Assembly (NCBI GenBank): GCA_021298155.1
Contig: JAJTEN010000025.1
Coordinates: forward strand, 1-38,733
Source of the DNA: Sphingobacteriales bacterium
GTDB lineage: Bacteria; Bacteroidota; Bacteroidia; UKL13-3
DNA length: 38,733 bases
Direction: 5' to 3'
This document shows, one piece after another, positions 31,788 to 38,733 of this stretch. Below the pieces are notes generated by a model. It ran no database searches and was not told the origin of the DNA. It saw nothing but the letters and a program-made list of their open reading frames with translations. Positions within the stretch are counted from its first letter, which is position 1, and the number at the start of each line of letters is the position of its first letter. A program made the position numbers and the translations under genes.

Positions 31788-33578
31788 TTGAAAGCGCTAA
31801 AACACCTCAATAAATATTTTCTTACATATAAGATTAGGCTCTTATTGGGTATACTATTTGTTACCGCTTCTAACCTTTTCGCCATTTTCCCTGCTCAACT
31901 TGTCAGAAAATCAATCGATTTAATTAAAGAATATTTAAGCGCATTGGTTCAGGCCAAGCATAATAGTAGTTTGAGTGAATCTATCAGTAATGATTTGGGT
32001 CGGTCTATTTTATACTTCACCCTTTTGGTTATTTCCTTTGCCATTATAAGAGGTTTATTCATGTATTTTATGCGCCAAACCCTAATTGTGATGAGCAGAA
32101 AAATTGAATACGATCTAAAAAATGAGATTTTTAATCAGTATCAATTGCTTGATCAAACCTTTTACAGAAATCATAGAATTGGAGATTTAATGTCGAGAAT
32201 AAGCGAAGATGTAAGCCGGGTAAGAATGTATGTTGGTCCGGCACTCATGTACGCAATAAACCTATTTGTTACCATTATTTTGGTGTTAATTGTTATGTTT
32301 ACTGTGAACACCCGACTAACTTGGTTGGTTATAGCCCCTCTGCCCATTTTATCTTTTGCTATTTATAAAATAAACAACCTAATAAATACACGCAGCGATG
32401 CCATTCAAATTCAATTAGCCGCGCTTACCTCATTTGTACAAGAAGCGTTTTCAGGAATTAGGGTAATTAAATCATTTGCAGCTGAAAAGACCAATGCATT
32501 AAAATTTGATGAAGAGACCAAGATTTACAGAGAAAAGCAAATGAGCTTGGCCAAAGTTGATGCATTTTTCTTTCCATTGATGGTATTTTTAACCGGTTTA
32601 AGTTCACTTATTACCATATATATAGGTGGATTGGAGGTAATTGCCGGAAGAGCTAGTATGGGTAATATTGCCGAATTTGTAATCTATGTAAATATTTTAA
32701 TTTGGCCTGTTACCAGTTTAGGTTATACCAGTAGTTTAATTCAGCGTGCCGCGGCTTCGCAAGCCAGGATTAATGATTTTTTAGAAACAAAGCCAAATAT
32801 GAATACCAATCCCAAGGCTTCTTGTGTTTTTGAGAAATCTATAGCGTTTTCAAATGTCTCTTATACCTACCCGGGTAAAGAAACACCAGCTCTGAATAAT
32901 ATTGATTTTATCATAGAGAAAGGAAGTACGCTTGCCATTTTAGGCACAACCGGATCAGGTAAAACTACACTAATACAATTGTTGCTGCGTGTTTTTGATC
33001 CAAGTACAGGTAGCATAAAAATAGATGGTAAAAATTTGATGGAGCTAAATTTGCATGGCTGGAAAGACCAAATTGGCTATGTTCCTCAAGATGTATTCTT
33101 ATTTAGTGATACCATTGAAAACAATATTGCATTTGGACGCAACAAGAAGGATGGAGATCTATCGGTTCAAATACAACAGGCCTGCAAGCAAGCGTGTTTA
33201 GAAGAAACTATAGCAGGATTTACAAACGGAATTAAAACCAAAGTTGGGGAGCGTGGAATTACCCTATCGGGAGGTCAGAAACAACGCGTTGCCATGGCGC
33301 GTGCGTTTATTAAAAATGCGGATGTGTTGGTTTTTGACGATTGTTTGAGCGCACTAGATACACAAACCGAAGCTGATGTATTAAAACATATCAAAGAAAT
33401 AAAAAAAGATAAAACCAGTATTATTGTGAGTCACAGGGTTTCAAGCGTAAAAGATGCAGATCGCATTTTAATCTTGCATCAAGGTAAAATTATTGAAGAC
33501 GGAACCCATCAAGAACTAATTAATCTAAAAGGCTCATATTATGAGATTTACAATAAACAAATGCAAGAAGAAAAATGA
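31788..33578 (+). CDS. ABC exporter half-transporter, MsbA-like (membrane and ATPase domains fused)
   Basis: 596 residues from TTG 31788 (MKALKHLNKYFLTYKIRLLLGIL). The frame also has an upstream TTG at 31758, but the later start fits relatives and lies 5 nt after a TTATTTTG -7-like element. An N-terminal six-helix exporter domain (about 15-310, with RISEDVSRVRMYVGPAL) is followed by an ATPase domain: Walker A GTTGSGKTT, Q-loop YVPQDVFLF, signature LSGGQKQRVAMARA, Walker B VLVFDDCLSALD, H-loop VSHR. The residue after Walker B is Asp, not the catalytic Glu, as in one half of heterodimeric exporters. Lipid or drug export is plausible; the substrate is unknown. Confidence 0.9.
   Translation: MKALKHLNKYFLTYKIRLLLGILFVTASNLFAIFPAQLVRKSIDLIKEYLSALVQAKHNSSLSESISNDLGRSILYFTLLVISFAIIRGLFMYFMRQTLIVMSRKIEYDLKNEIFNQYQLLDQTFYRNHRIGDLMSRISEDVSRVRMYVGPALMYAINLFVTIILVLIVMFTVNTRLTWLVIAPLPILSFAIYKINNLINTRSDAIQIQLAALTSFVQEAFSGIRVIKSFAAEKTNALKFDEETKIYREKQMSLAKVDAFFFPLMVFLTGLSSLITIYIGGLEVIAGRASMGNIAEFVIYVNILIWPVTSLGYTSSLIQRAAASQARINDFLETKPNMNTNPKASCVFEKSIAFSNVSYTYPGKETPALNNIDFIIEKGSTLAILGTTGSGKTTLIQLLLRVFDPSTGSIKIDGKNLMELNLHGWKDQIGYVPQDVFLFSDTIENNIAFGRNKKDGDLSVQIQQACKQACLEETIAGFTNGIKTKVGERGITLSGGQKQRVAMARAFIKNADVLVFDDCLSALDTQTEADVLKHIKEIKKDKTSIIVSHRVSSVKDADRILILHQGKIIEDGTHQELINLKGSYYEIYNKQMQEEK
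31944..31957 (+). repeat. GGTTCRRRCC motif copy with symmetric arms
   Basis: TTGGTTCAGGCCAA in the ABC exporter gene; identical over these 14 bases to the coaE copy. Confidence 0.6.
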
Positions 33579-33684
33579 CCTGTCTAGGTTATTAAATCAT
33601 TAAAAAATAAAGTGTTGAAAAAATGTTATGAAATCAAACTTGTAACATATATTTTGCCAAGGTTTATACTATATCACAAGATTC

Positions 33685-33999
33685 ATGGAGGAATACAACA
33701 AAAACGATAGCCAAGAAATTTTTTCTAAAAAAATTAGAGCTGGGAAAAGGACTTATTTTTTCGACGTAAAATCTACCCGCGGTAAAGATTATTTTTTAAC
33801 CATTACCGAGAGCAAGAAAAGCTTTGAGGATGGAAACTACGTTAAGCACAAAATTTTCTTATACAAAGAGGATTTTAACAAATTTGTAGAAGCGTTGAAT
33901 GAAACGGTTCAGTACATAAAAACTGATTTAATGCCAGATTATGATTTTGATGAGTTTAAACACGAATCAAATGAAGAAAGAGAATTAAAAGAGAATTGA
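33685..33999 (+). CDS. PUR-family DNA/RNA-binding protein (DUF3276)
   Basis: 104 residues, one PUR-alpha-like repeat of the DUF3276 family of Bacteroidota: IFSKKIRAGKRTYFFDVKSTRGKDYFLTITESKK, then KHKIFLYKEDFNKFVEALNETVQYIK, and an acidic tail. Borrelia and Bacteroides relatives bind single-stranded nucleic acid; here regulation or RNA binding is inferred from family. Lies 106 bp after the ABC exporter. Its TGA overlaps the -33 TTG of the next gene's promoter. Confidence 0.9.
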   Translation: MEEYNKNDSQEIFSKKIRAGKRTYFFDVKSTRGKDYFLTITESKKSFEDGNYVKHKIFLYKEDFNKFVEALNETVQYIKTDLMPDYDFDEFKHESNEERELKEN

Positions 34000-34024
34000 A
34001 TTTAAAACTATAAACGTATATTTG
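33996..34024 (+). promoter_or_regulatory. Promoter for the lipoprotein gene
   Basis: TTG (33996-33998), 18-nt spacer, TATATTTG (34017-34024), a very good Bacteroidota promoter, 24 nt before ATG 34049. Its -33 overlaps the stop of the preceding gene. Confidence 0.65.
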
Positions 34025-34048
34025 CTAAACCTAAATTAATCAAAAAAA

Positions 34049-34981
34049 ATGAAAAAATTATTCAAATCAATGTTTGTGCTTACTGCACTTTCAACTGCTG
34101 TGTTGTTTACCTCATGTGGTGGAGACGACACAGATGGAGAGACTAAAGTATTTGCTGCTCCAACACTTACTGTTAATGACGGGGTAAAAGCTTTTAGCTC
34201 ATCATTAGCTTTGGATACGGTAGAGATAAAAGTGGTTGCCTCAGCTGATACAGATGTAAAATTGGCAAAAGTTAGCATCACTCGCGCCATTGTTGGCCAA
34301 AGTACATTTGTTGTTGCTGAAGAAACTTTAACAGCAAAAGACTTAATCAAAAATTATATTGATGCCTTAGACGTGGTAATTGATGAAGGTGATGTTATTA
34401 CCTACACTGTAAAAGTAGAAGATGCAAAAGGTAAATCTACCACTACTTCTTTCACTGTAACTATTGAAAGTATGGTAACCTCTGGACAAATTTTAATTGG
34501 AGCACCAAGCAATACAACAAACGAATACCGTTTCTTTGGTGTGGCTGATGGCTTTAGAAGATACCGTGCTGGTAGCACAGGTGTTGATTTAGCAAAAGAT
34601 AATTCGGCTAAGATTGATTTTATTTATTTCTACAACACTGCAGGAAATGTTCAAAATGCATTGTATTCTCCTGATTTTGCATTTGCAGCCGGAACAGGTT
34701 GGGCTACAGAGGTTGCAACTTGGCCTACAAAAAACAGAACTACCTACAAGTTAACCTCTATTAACGCTTCAGAATTTGATGCATTAACTGGTGGTACATT
34801 CATGACAGAATTACAAACCATAGATTTTGAAGTGGGTATGTTAGATAGAGTGTCTAATTTAAGTGTAAACCAAGTGTATGCATTCAAAAAGAGCGATGGA
34901 AAAAGAGGATTAATCAAAGTTGGTAGTCCTGCCGCTGGAGCAACCGGACAAATCTTATTAATTGTAAAAGTAGAATTATAG
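34049..34981 (+). CDS. Lipoprotein of unknown function
   Basis: 310 residues. Lipoprotein signal peptide with lipobox FTSC (Cys23) followed by GGDDTDGE, an acidic stretch like that which directs Bacteroidota lipoproteins to the cell surface. The first half resembles an Ig/bacterial adhesin-like beta domain (LDTVEIKVVASADTDVKLAKVSI, then ITYTVKVEDAKGKSTTTSFTV). The second half (TSGQILIGAPSNTTNEYRFFGV...) reads like a separate beta domain. I recognise no enzyme motif. It has its own strong promoter and terminator, so it is probably a well-expressed single gene. Surface location is inferred. Confidence 0.8.
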   Translation: MKKLFKSMFVLTALSTAVLFTSCGGDDTDGETKVFAAPTLTVNDGVKAFSSSLALDTVEIKVVASADTDVKLAKVSITRAIVGQSTFVVAEETLTAKDLIKNYIDALDVVIDEGDVITYTVKVEDAKGKSTTTSFTVTIESMVTSGQILIGAPSNTTNEYRFFGVADGFRRYRAGSTGVDLAKDNSAKIDFIYFYNTAGNVQNALYSPDFAFAAGTGWATEVATWPTKNRTTYKLTSINASEFDALTGGTFMTELQTIDFEVGMLDRVSNLSVNQVYAFKKSDGKRGLIKVGSPAAGATGQILLIVKVEL

Positions 34982-34998
34982 TCATAATTTGATTTTAG

Positions 34999-35032
34999 AA
35001 AAAAGGTCGTTTCCATAGAAACGACCTTTTTT
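34999..35032 (+). terminator. Intrinsic terminator after the lipoprotein gene
   Basis: AAAAAAGGTCGTTTC (34999-35013), a 4-nt loop, GAAACGACCTTTTTT (35018-35032), perfectly paired, with the T tract continuing to 35036. A textbook rho-independent terminator 17 nt past the stop. Confidence 0.9.
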
Positions 35033-35047
35033 TTTTATATTTACCAC

Positions 35048-36025
35048 ATGAAAAAAATTGCTGTATTTACCTCGGGCGGAGATTCTCCGGGAATGAACGC
35101 TTGTATCAGAGCTGTTGTTAGAACTGCTATATCAAAAAACGTAGCTGTAACAGGAATTATGCAAGGGTATACCGGCATGATTCAAGGAGGCGAGCATTTT
35201 ATTGAACTGAATTCACGCTCTGTAGGGAATATTATTCAACGAGGCGGTACCATTTTGAAATCTTCCCGAAGCAAAGAATTTATGACAAAAGAAGGCCGAG
35301 CAAAAGCCTATAAAAATTTAACAGAAGAAGGCATAGAAGGCATAATTTGTATTGGGGGAAATGGAACATTTACAGGAGCAGAAATTTTTTATAACGAATT
35401 TGGAATTCCATCTATAGGTGCCCCAGGAACCATTGATAATGATTTATATGGGACCGACCTAACAATTGGTTTTGATACCGCCATTAACACAGCCGTGCAA
35501 GCCATCGATAAAATTAGAGACACTGCAGAGAGTCACGGCCGCATCTTCTTTATTGAAGTAATGGGCAGAGACACTGGGTTTATTGCCCTTGCAGCAACCA
35601 TTGCAGGAGGTGCAGAAATGGTGATGTTACCAGAAGTAAAAAACGACCACATTCAACTGATTGAGTTTTTTAAAAGCCGATCAGAAACAAAAAAATCATT
35701 TTCAATTGTAGTAGTAGCAGAAGGAAATTTTGAAGGCGGAGCAAGTGCAATATCAACTATATTAAACAAAGAAATTCCTGGATTTGAATCGCGCGTAGTC
35801 ATTCTTGGCCACATTCAAAGGGGCGGATCACCCACAACTTATGATAGGGTTTTAGCCTCTAAACTAGGTTATGGCGCTGTAAACGCATTATTGGCTGGAG
35901 AAACAAATAAAATGTGCGGGTTAATAAACAATCAAATAACACTCACACCGTTTATTGATGCAATAACAAAGAAAAAGCCGCTTAATCCCGACTTATTAAA
36001 TTTAGTTGGAATTTTAAATAACTAG
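35048..36025 (+). CDS. pfkA: 6-phosphofructokinase (PfkA)
   Basis: 325 residues; phosphorylates fructose-6-phosphate in glycolysis. Motifs are SGGDSPGMNACIRAVVR (ATP site), GGTILKSSRS, the substrate/catalytic PGTIDNDLYGTDLTIGFDTA (catalytic Asp), EVMGRDTGFIAL, VAEG and GHIQRGGSPTTYDR. In the nucleotide-binding GGDGS block the sequence is GGNGTFTGA: Gly106 favours ATP over pyrophosphate, but the metal-linked Asp (E. coli D103) is Asn105. The strong terminator upstream ends at 35036, so pfkA needs its own promoter, which I cannot place with confidence. The stop is 7 bp from the convergent GT2 gene. Confidence 0.93.
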   Translation: MKKIAVFTSGGDSPGMNACIRAVVRTAISKNVAVTGIMQGYTGMIQGGEHFIELNSRSVGNIIQRGGTILKSSRSKEFMTKEGRAKAYKNLTEEGIEGIICIGGNGTFTGAEIFYNEFGIPSIGAPGTIDNDLYGTDLTIGFDTAINTAVQAIDKIRDTAESHGRIFFIEVMGRDTGFIALAATIAGGAEMVMLPEVKNDHIQLIEFFKSRSETKKSFSIVVVAEGNFEGGASAISTILNKEIPGFESRVVILGHIQRGGSPTTYDRVLASKLGYGAVNALLAGETNKMCGLINNQITLTPFIDAITKKKPLNPDLLNLVGILNN

Positions 36026-36032
36026 GCATGCA

Positions 36033-36809
36033 TTAAAGGGCTGCATTGCCATTGGTAATTTTTCCTGTTTTTTCTGCAAGCGCTAATTTGATTCGCTTCC
36101 ATTTTATAAGTAAATAATTTTTGGCGCTGTACTTCTCTTGCAAACCTAACTTCTCTTTATAGGCATCAATTTTATACAAATAGCTTTTACTCTCTGTATG
36201 CACGCGGTAACTAGCCATATCTCTATTTAAAAATAGAATCGATTTAGTGCTTGCTAAAAATAAAATTAACTCATAATCAAAAGCATACTTTAATGAACTA
36301 TCTACAAATGAATCGCGACGCAAGTAGGCTCTATTAAAAAAACAAGCTGGCTGATACATGTTGGGTAGCATACCATCTTTGGCTAAGTCTTTAAAATAAA
36401 CTTGGTTACCATTTCCCTCCTCCAATAATTTACCTTGGGCATCAATGGTTTTACATTTCCCATAATAGATGGAAAACTCTTGATTTACTTCATAGGCATG
36501 TATAATTCCCTCAACTGCTTTGGGTTCAAGCAAATCATCTGCATTTAGGTAGGCAATGATATCTCCTTTTGCCTTTTTGAACCCAATATTTAAGGCATCT
36601 GCTTGTCCACCATCTGGCTGAGATTGCCAATACGTGAGTTGCCCTGCGTATTTTTCTATGATTTGCTTAGAATTATCTGTAGATCCTCCATCTATAATAA
36701 TATATTCAATGTGCGGGTAGCTTTGGTTCAAAACCGATAGTATTGTTTCCTCAAGCCACTTTCCTTGATTAAAAGATGGAGTTATAATACTTACCAATGG
36801 TTCATTCAT
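36033..36809 (-). CDS. Family 2 glycosyltransferase
   Basis: 258 residues of GT-A fold: N-terminal VSIITPSFNQGKWLEETILSVLNQSY, IIIDGGSTDNS, WQSQPDGGQADALNIGFKKAKGDIIAYLNADDLLEP (DxD-type metal motif NADD), and CFFNRAYL in the acceptor half. No membrane segment is evident, so cytoplasmic. A TATATTTG -7 element lies 8 nt before the ATG (36825-36818). It follows a second glycosyltransferase after 40 bp in the same direction, suggesting a role in surface glycan or glycolipid synthesis. Sugar and acceptor are unknown. Confidence 0.92.
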   Translation of the reverse strand: MNEPLVSIITPSFNQGKWLEETILSVLNQSYPHIEYIIIDGGSTDNSKQIIEKYAGQLTYWQSQPDGGQADALNIGFKKAKGDIIAYLNADDLLEPKAVEGIIHAYEVNQEFSIYYGKCKTIDAQGKLLEEGNGNQVYFKDLAKDGMLPNMYQPACFFNRAYLRRDSFVDSSLKYAFDYELILFLASTKSILFLNRDMASYRVHTESKSYLYKIDAYKEKLGLQEKYSAKNYLLIKWKRIKLALAEKTGKITNGNAAL

Positions 36810-36817
36810 ACTTGGAG

Positions 36818-36825
36818 CAAATATA
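36818..36825 (-). promoter_or_regulatory. -7 element (TATATTTG) for the GT2 gene
   Basis: Exact TAnnTTTG match 8 nt before ATG 36809. No -33 at ideal spacing. Confidence 0.4.
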
Positions 36826-36849
36826 CAATTTCTATTTCGTTTTCCTCTT

Positions 36850-37623
36850 TTATTCTAATTTTTTATATTTAGGATTAAAACTTGGGTGCCAATGGTGTAA
36901 TAATTGATTTTCTCGGCATCTAATAACCCGCATATTATTTTCATAACAACGCAAATAAAATTCCTCATCTTCCCCACCCCAACTCGTATACTTTTCATTT
37001 AAACCGCCTAGCTGTTCAAAATCCTTTTTATAACAGGCTACAATACCTTTTCCGCCCCAAAGCATCCACTCGCCATGTTTGGCATGATAAAAGGGAGGTT
37101 TATTTTTATACAAATAAAAAACAATGGGAAACCAAAACGTTTTTTCACCTGTATAATCAGAACACTTTTGAACCAAATCTCTAGGCAGTGAAAAATCGGC
37201 ATCACAAATAAAAATTAATGAATGACTCGCCTGTTGTACCGCTTTATTAAAGCTGCTTGCTCGGGTAAAGGGCATTACATCTGAATGAAAAATTAATTTA
37301 CCCTTATACACCTTCTGAATCTGTGCTTGTAAATCGGACACATCTGTGCTACCGCAATCAACGATAGATAATTCTATTAATTCTGAGTGATTGCACTGGG
37401 CAAGAGAAGGTATAAAATGCGTAAGAAAAATTTCACTTCTATTAAATATACCAACACAAATAGTAATAGGTTTAGGCTGAACCGAAATAAAAAAACGTCG
37501 AAATAAAAACTGAAAGATGCCTAACAAATCATTATACAAAGTAATTAATCCAAACTTTCTCTGTGGAGATTTGAACACCCACCAAAAAGGAAATTTAAAA
37601 GCATTTGGAACCCAAGCCTTCAT
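36850..37623 (-). CDS. Glycosyltransferase with GT2-like and galactosyltransferase C-terminal (GT7C-like) regions
   Basis: 257 residues. A GT-A domain with CVGIFNRSEIFLTHFIPSL, SIVDCGSTDVSDL and the metal motif ICDADFSL, followed by a GT7C-like half: WGGKGIVACYKKDFEQLGGLNEKYTSWGGEDEEFYLRC and LLHHWHP. This combination recalls polysaccharide-making transferases. The start ATG 37623 lies 1 bp from the stop of the upstream permease, so translation is probably coupled. Possibly a shared glycan or lipid-linked job with the next GT2 gene; inference from position only. Confidence 0.85.
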   Translation of the reverse strand: MKAWVPNAFKFPFWWVFKSPQRKFGLITLYNDLLGIFQFLFRRFFISVQPKPITICVGIFNRSEIFLTHFIPSLAQCNHSELIELSIVDCGSTDVSDLQAQIQKVYKGKLIFHSDVMPFTRASSFNKAVQQASHSLIFICDADFSLPRDLVQKCSDYTGEKTFWFPIVFYLYKNKPPFYHAKHGEWMLWGGKGIVACYKKDFEQLGGLNEKYTSWGGEDEEFYLRCYENNMRVIRCRENQLLHHWHPSFNPKYKKLE

Positions 37624-37624
37624 G

Positions 37625-38733
37625 TTAATTAAATTGAATCGTTTTAACAGGGTTAATACGAGATACCATGCGAACAGGAATTAGCAAGATGAGCAAACAT
37701 ATTAAAAAACTAAGCAAATTAATGCCAGCAATTAATTGCCAATCAAACTCTATGGGAACCTTATTTAGATAATATGATTTCTGATCCAATTTAATCCAAC
37801 CAAATTTTTGTTGGGTATACGCTAAACCCAAACCAAATAGATTTCCCAACAATAAACCCTTAGCTATAATTTGAGCAGCCATCCACAAAAAGACCTCTCC
37901 AATAAAATTATTTTGGGCTCCCATAGCCTTTAACACGCCAATCATTTGGGTTCGTTCTAAAATTAAAATCAATAAAGCGGTAATCATATTAATGGATGCC
38001 ACAGCAAGCATCAATACTAAAATGATAAGGGCATTTAAATCTAGCAGCTTGAGCCAATCAAATAATGCAGGGTATACATCTGATATGCAATTGATAGCCA
38101 TATTAAATGGAACCAATTCTGTTAAACGCATTTGCATATCGTACATTTCATCAAATTGGTTCAGACCAATTTCATAACCACTCACCTCGTAGGGAGTCCA
38201 GTTGTTCAACTTTTGAACCTGCTTTATATCTACAAATGCGTATAATTCATCGAGCTCCCCCATACCCGTATCAAAAATACCAACGATTTTAAATTTTCTT
38301 ACCCGAGGTGGATCTTGCACAAAATAAACCAATACCGGATCACCCAATTTATATTGCATACGATTGGCCGTTATGGCAGAAATAAAAATATCCTGGGAAA
38401 TCACGGTATCATTCATGGAAGGCAATTTCCCAGCAATGAGATGATTACTCAAAAAATCCCAATTATAGGTTGAACCTACCCCTTTTAATACAATTCCTTC
38501 AAAAGATTCATTGGTTTTTATGATCCCCGCTTTGGTGGCAAAGGTTTGCAAAAATTTTACTCCTGATGCCTTGGGAACTAGTACTTCTAACAGAGAATCA
38601 CGTTCGAGAGGTAATGTTTCAAAACTATTGTTCAGGTCTACATTCGCTAATTGAATAGGGGCATGAAAGCCCGTAAGTTTTTCTTGCACCTGATTTTGAT
38701 AACCCTTGACGATACAGATAGACAAAATCATGA
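37625..38733 (-). CDS. FtsX-type ABC transporter permease (LolC/E-like), 5' end outside window
   Basis: At least 368 residues. The visible start, MILSICIVKGYQ, is inside the first membrane helix (family: ...LSIaIVkGFQ), so the true N terminus lies beyond base 38733. A periplasmic MacB/LolC-like domain follows, then three C-terminal helices of the FtsX domain: LIILVLMLAVASINMITALLI, with RTQMIGVLKAMGA coupling segment; WMAAQIIAKGLLLGNLFGLGL; and LLSFLICLLILLIPV. This permease type works with a LolD-like ATPase. One is at 9109-9795, not adjacent, so pairing is a guess. Lipoprotein release is the best-supported family role. Confidence 0.88.
   Translation of the reverse strand, partial: MILSICIVKGYQNQVQEKLTGFHAPIQLANVDLNNSFETLPLERDSLLEVLVPKASGVKFLQTFATKAGIIKTNESFEGIVLKGVGSTYNWDFLSNHLIAGKLPSMNDTVISQDIFISAITANRMQYKLGDPVLVYFVQDPPRVRKFKIVGIFDTGMGELDELYAFVDIKQVQKLNNWTPYEVSGYEIGLNQFDEMYDMQMRLTELVPFNMAINCISDVYPALFDWLKLLDLNALIILVLMLAVASINMITALLILILERTQMIGVLKAMGAQNNFIGEVFLWMAAQIIAKGLLLGNLFGLGLAYTQQKFGWIKLDQKSYYLNKVPIEFDWQLIAGINLLSFLICLLILLIPVRMVSRINPVKTIQFN
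38153..38172 (+). repeat. GGTTCRRRCC motif copy with long symmetric arms
   Basis: AAATTGGTTCAGACCAATTT in the FtsX-type permease gene; arms of 7 bp (AAATTGG/CCAATTT) around an asymmetric centre. Confidence 0.65.

Noticed and set aside
36033-38733. Polysaccharide or capsule gene cluster
   Set aside because: Only two glycosyltransferases and one Lol-like permease are seen; there is no flippase, polymerase or sugar-nucleotide gene in view.

Overview
The window is a stretch of chromosome from a member of the Bacteroidota. The evidence is AT-rich DNA, two type IX secretion (T9SS) related proteins, several lineage-typical families (DUF3822, the PUR/DUF3276 protein, a long NusB, a DUF1573 lipoprotein beside YajC), and promoters of the Bacteroidota sigma type (TAnnTTTG at -7, TTG about 18 nt upstream) in place of E. 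coli-type elements. I cannot name a genus. No rRNA, tRNA, CRISPR array, insertion sequence, phage or integrase is visible, and composition does not jump between genes.

Layout. 1-6.3 kb: 3' part of purL (5' end off the window), then a convergent secreted T9SS cargo gene split by a one-base frameshift. 6.3-9.1 kb (+): an arginyl-tRNA-protein-transferase-like protein, a GT-B glycosyltransferase with a TTG start, and ispE. 9.1-11.5 kb (-): a compact run pyrE, plsC-like, gatC, LolD-like ATPase. 11.5-14.5 kb: a Nudix hydrolase, the minus-strand run DUF3822-rsmD-coaD, and a divergent PaaI-type thioesterase. 14.6-17.8 kb (+): a beta-CASP metallo-beta-lactamase protein and a PolX-family protein with a lost polymerase active site and an intact PHP nuclease site. 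17.8-24.6 kb (-): a 1675-residue C25-peptidase-like protein (PorU2 type) and an M20 dipeptidase. 24.6-28.1 kb (+): a gap with a possible 52-residue membrane peptide, a UvrD/PcrA helicase and an FkbM methyltransferase. 28.1-31.7 kb (-): leucine dehydrogenase, then nusB-DUF1573-yajC-coaE. 31.8-36.0 kb (+): ABC exporter, PUR-family protein, lipoprotein, pfkA. 36.0-38.7 kb (-): FtsX-type permease (cut by the window end) followed by two glycosyltransferases.

The genes are mainly core metabolism (purine, pyrimidine, CoA, isoprenoid, phospholipid, glycolysis), translation and RNA maturation, and the envelope/T9SS. I see no defence island or biosynthetic cluster.

The strongest unexplained signal is a dispersed imperfect palindrome with core GGTTCRRRCC, usually flanked by TTGG...CCAA arms. 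It occurs 11 times, almost always inside unrelated coding sequences. Three copies share a perfect 16-bp palindrome, and two of those share 20 identical bases. Other points of interest are start codons 4-5 nt after -7 elements (possible leaderless mRNAs), head-to-head promoters interlaced within 8 bp (pyrE/Nudix), a 16-bp perfect inverted repeat before nusB, and active-site substitutions in PolX, RsmD and PfkA.
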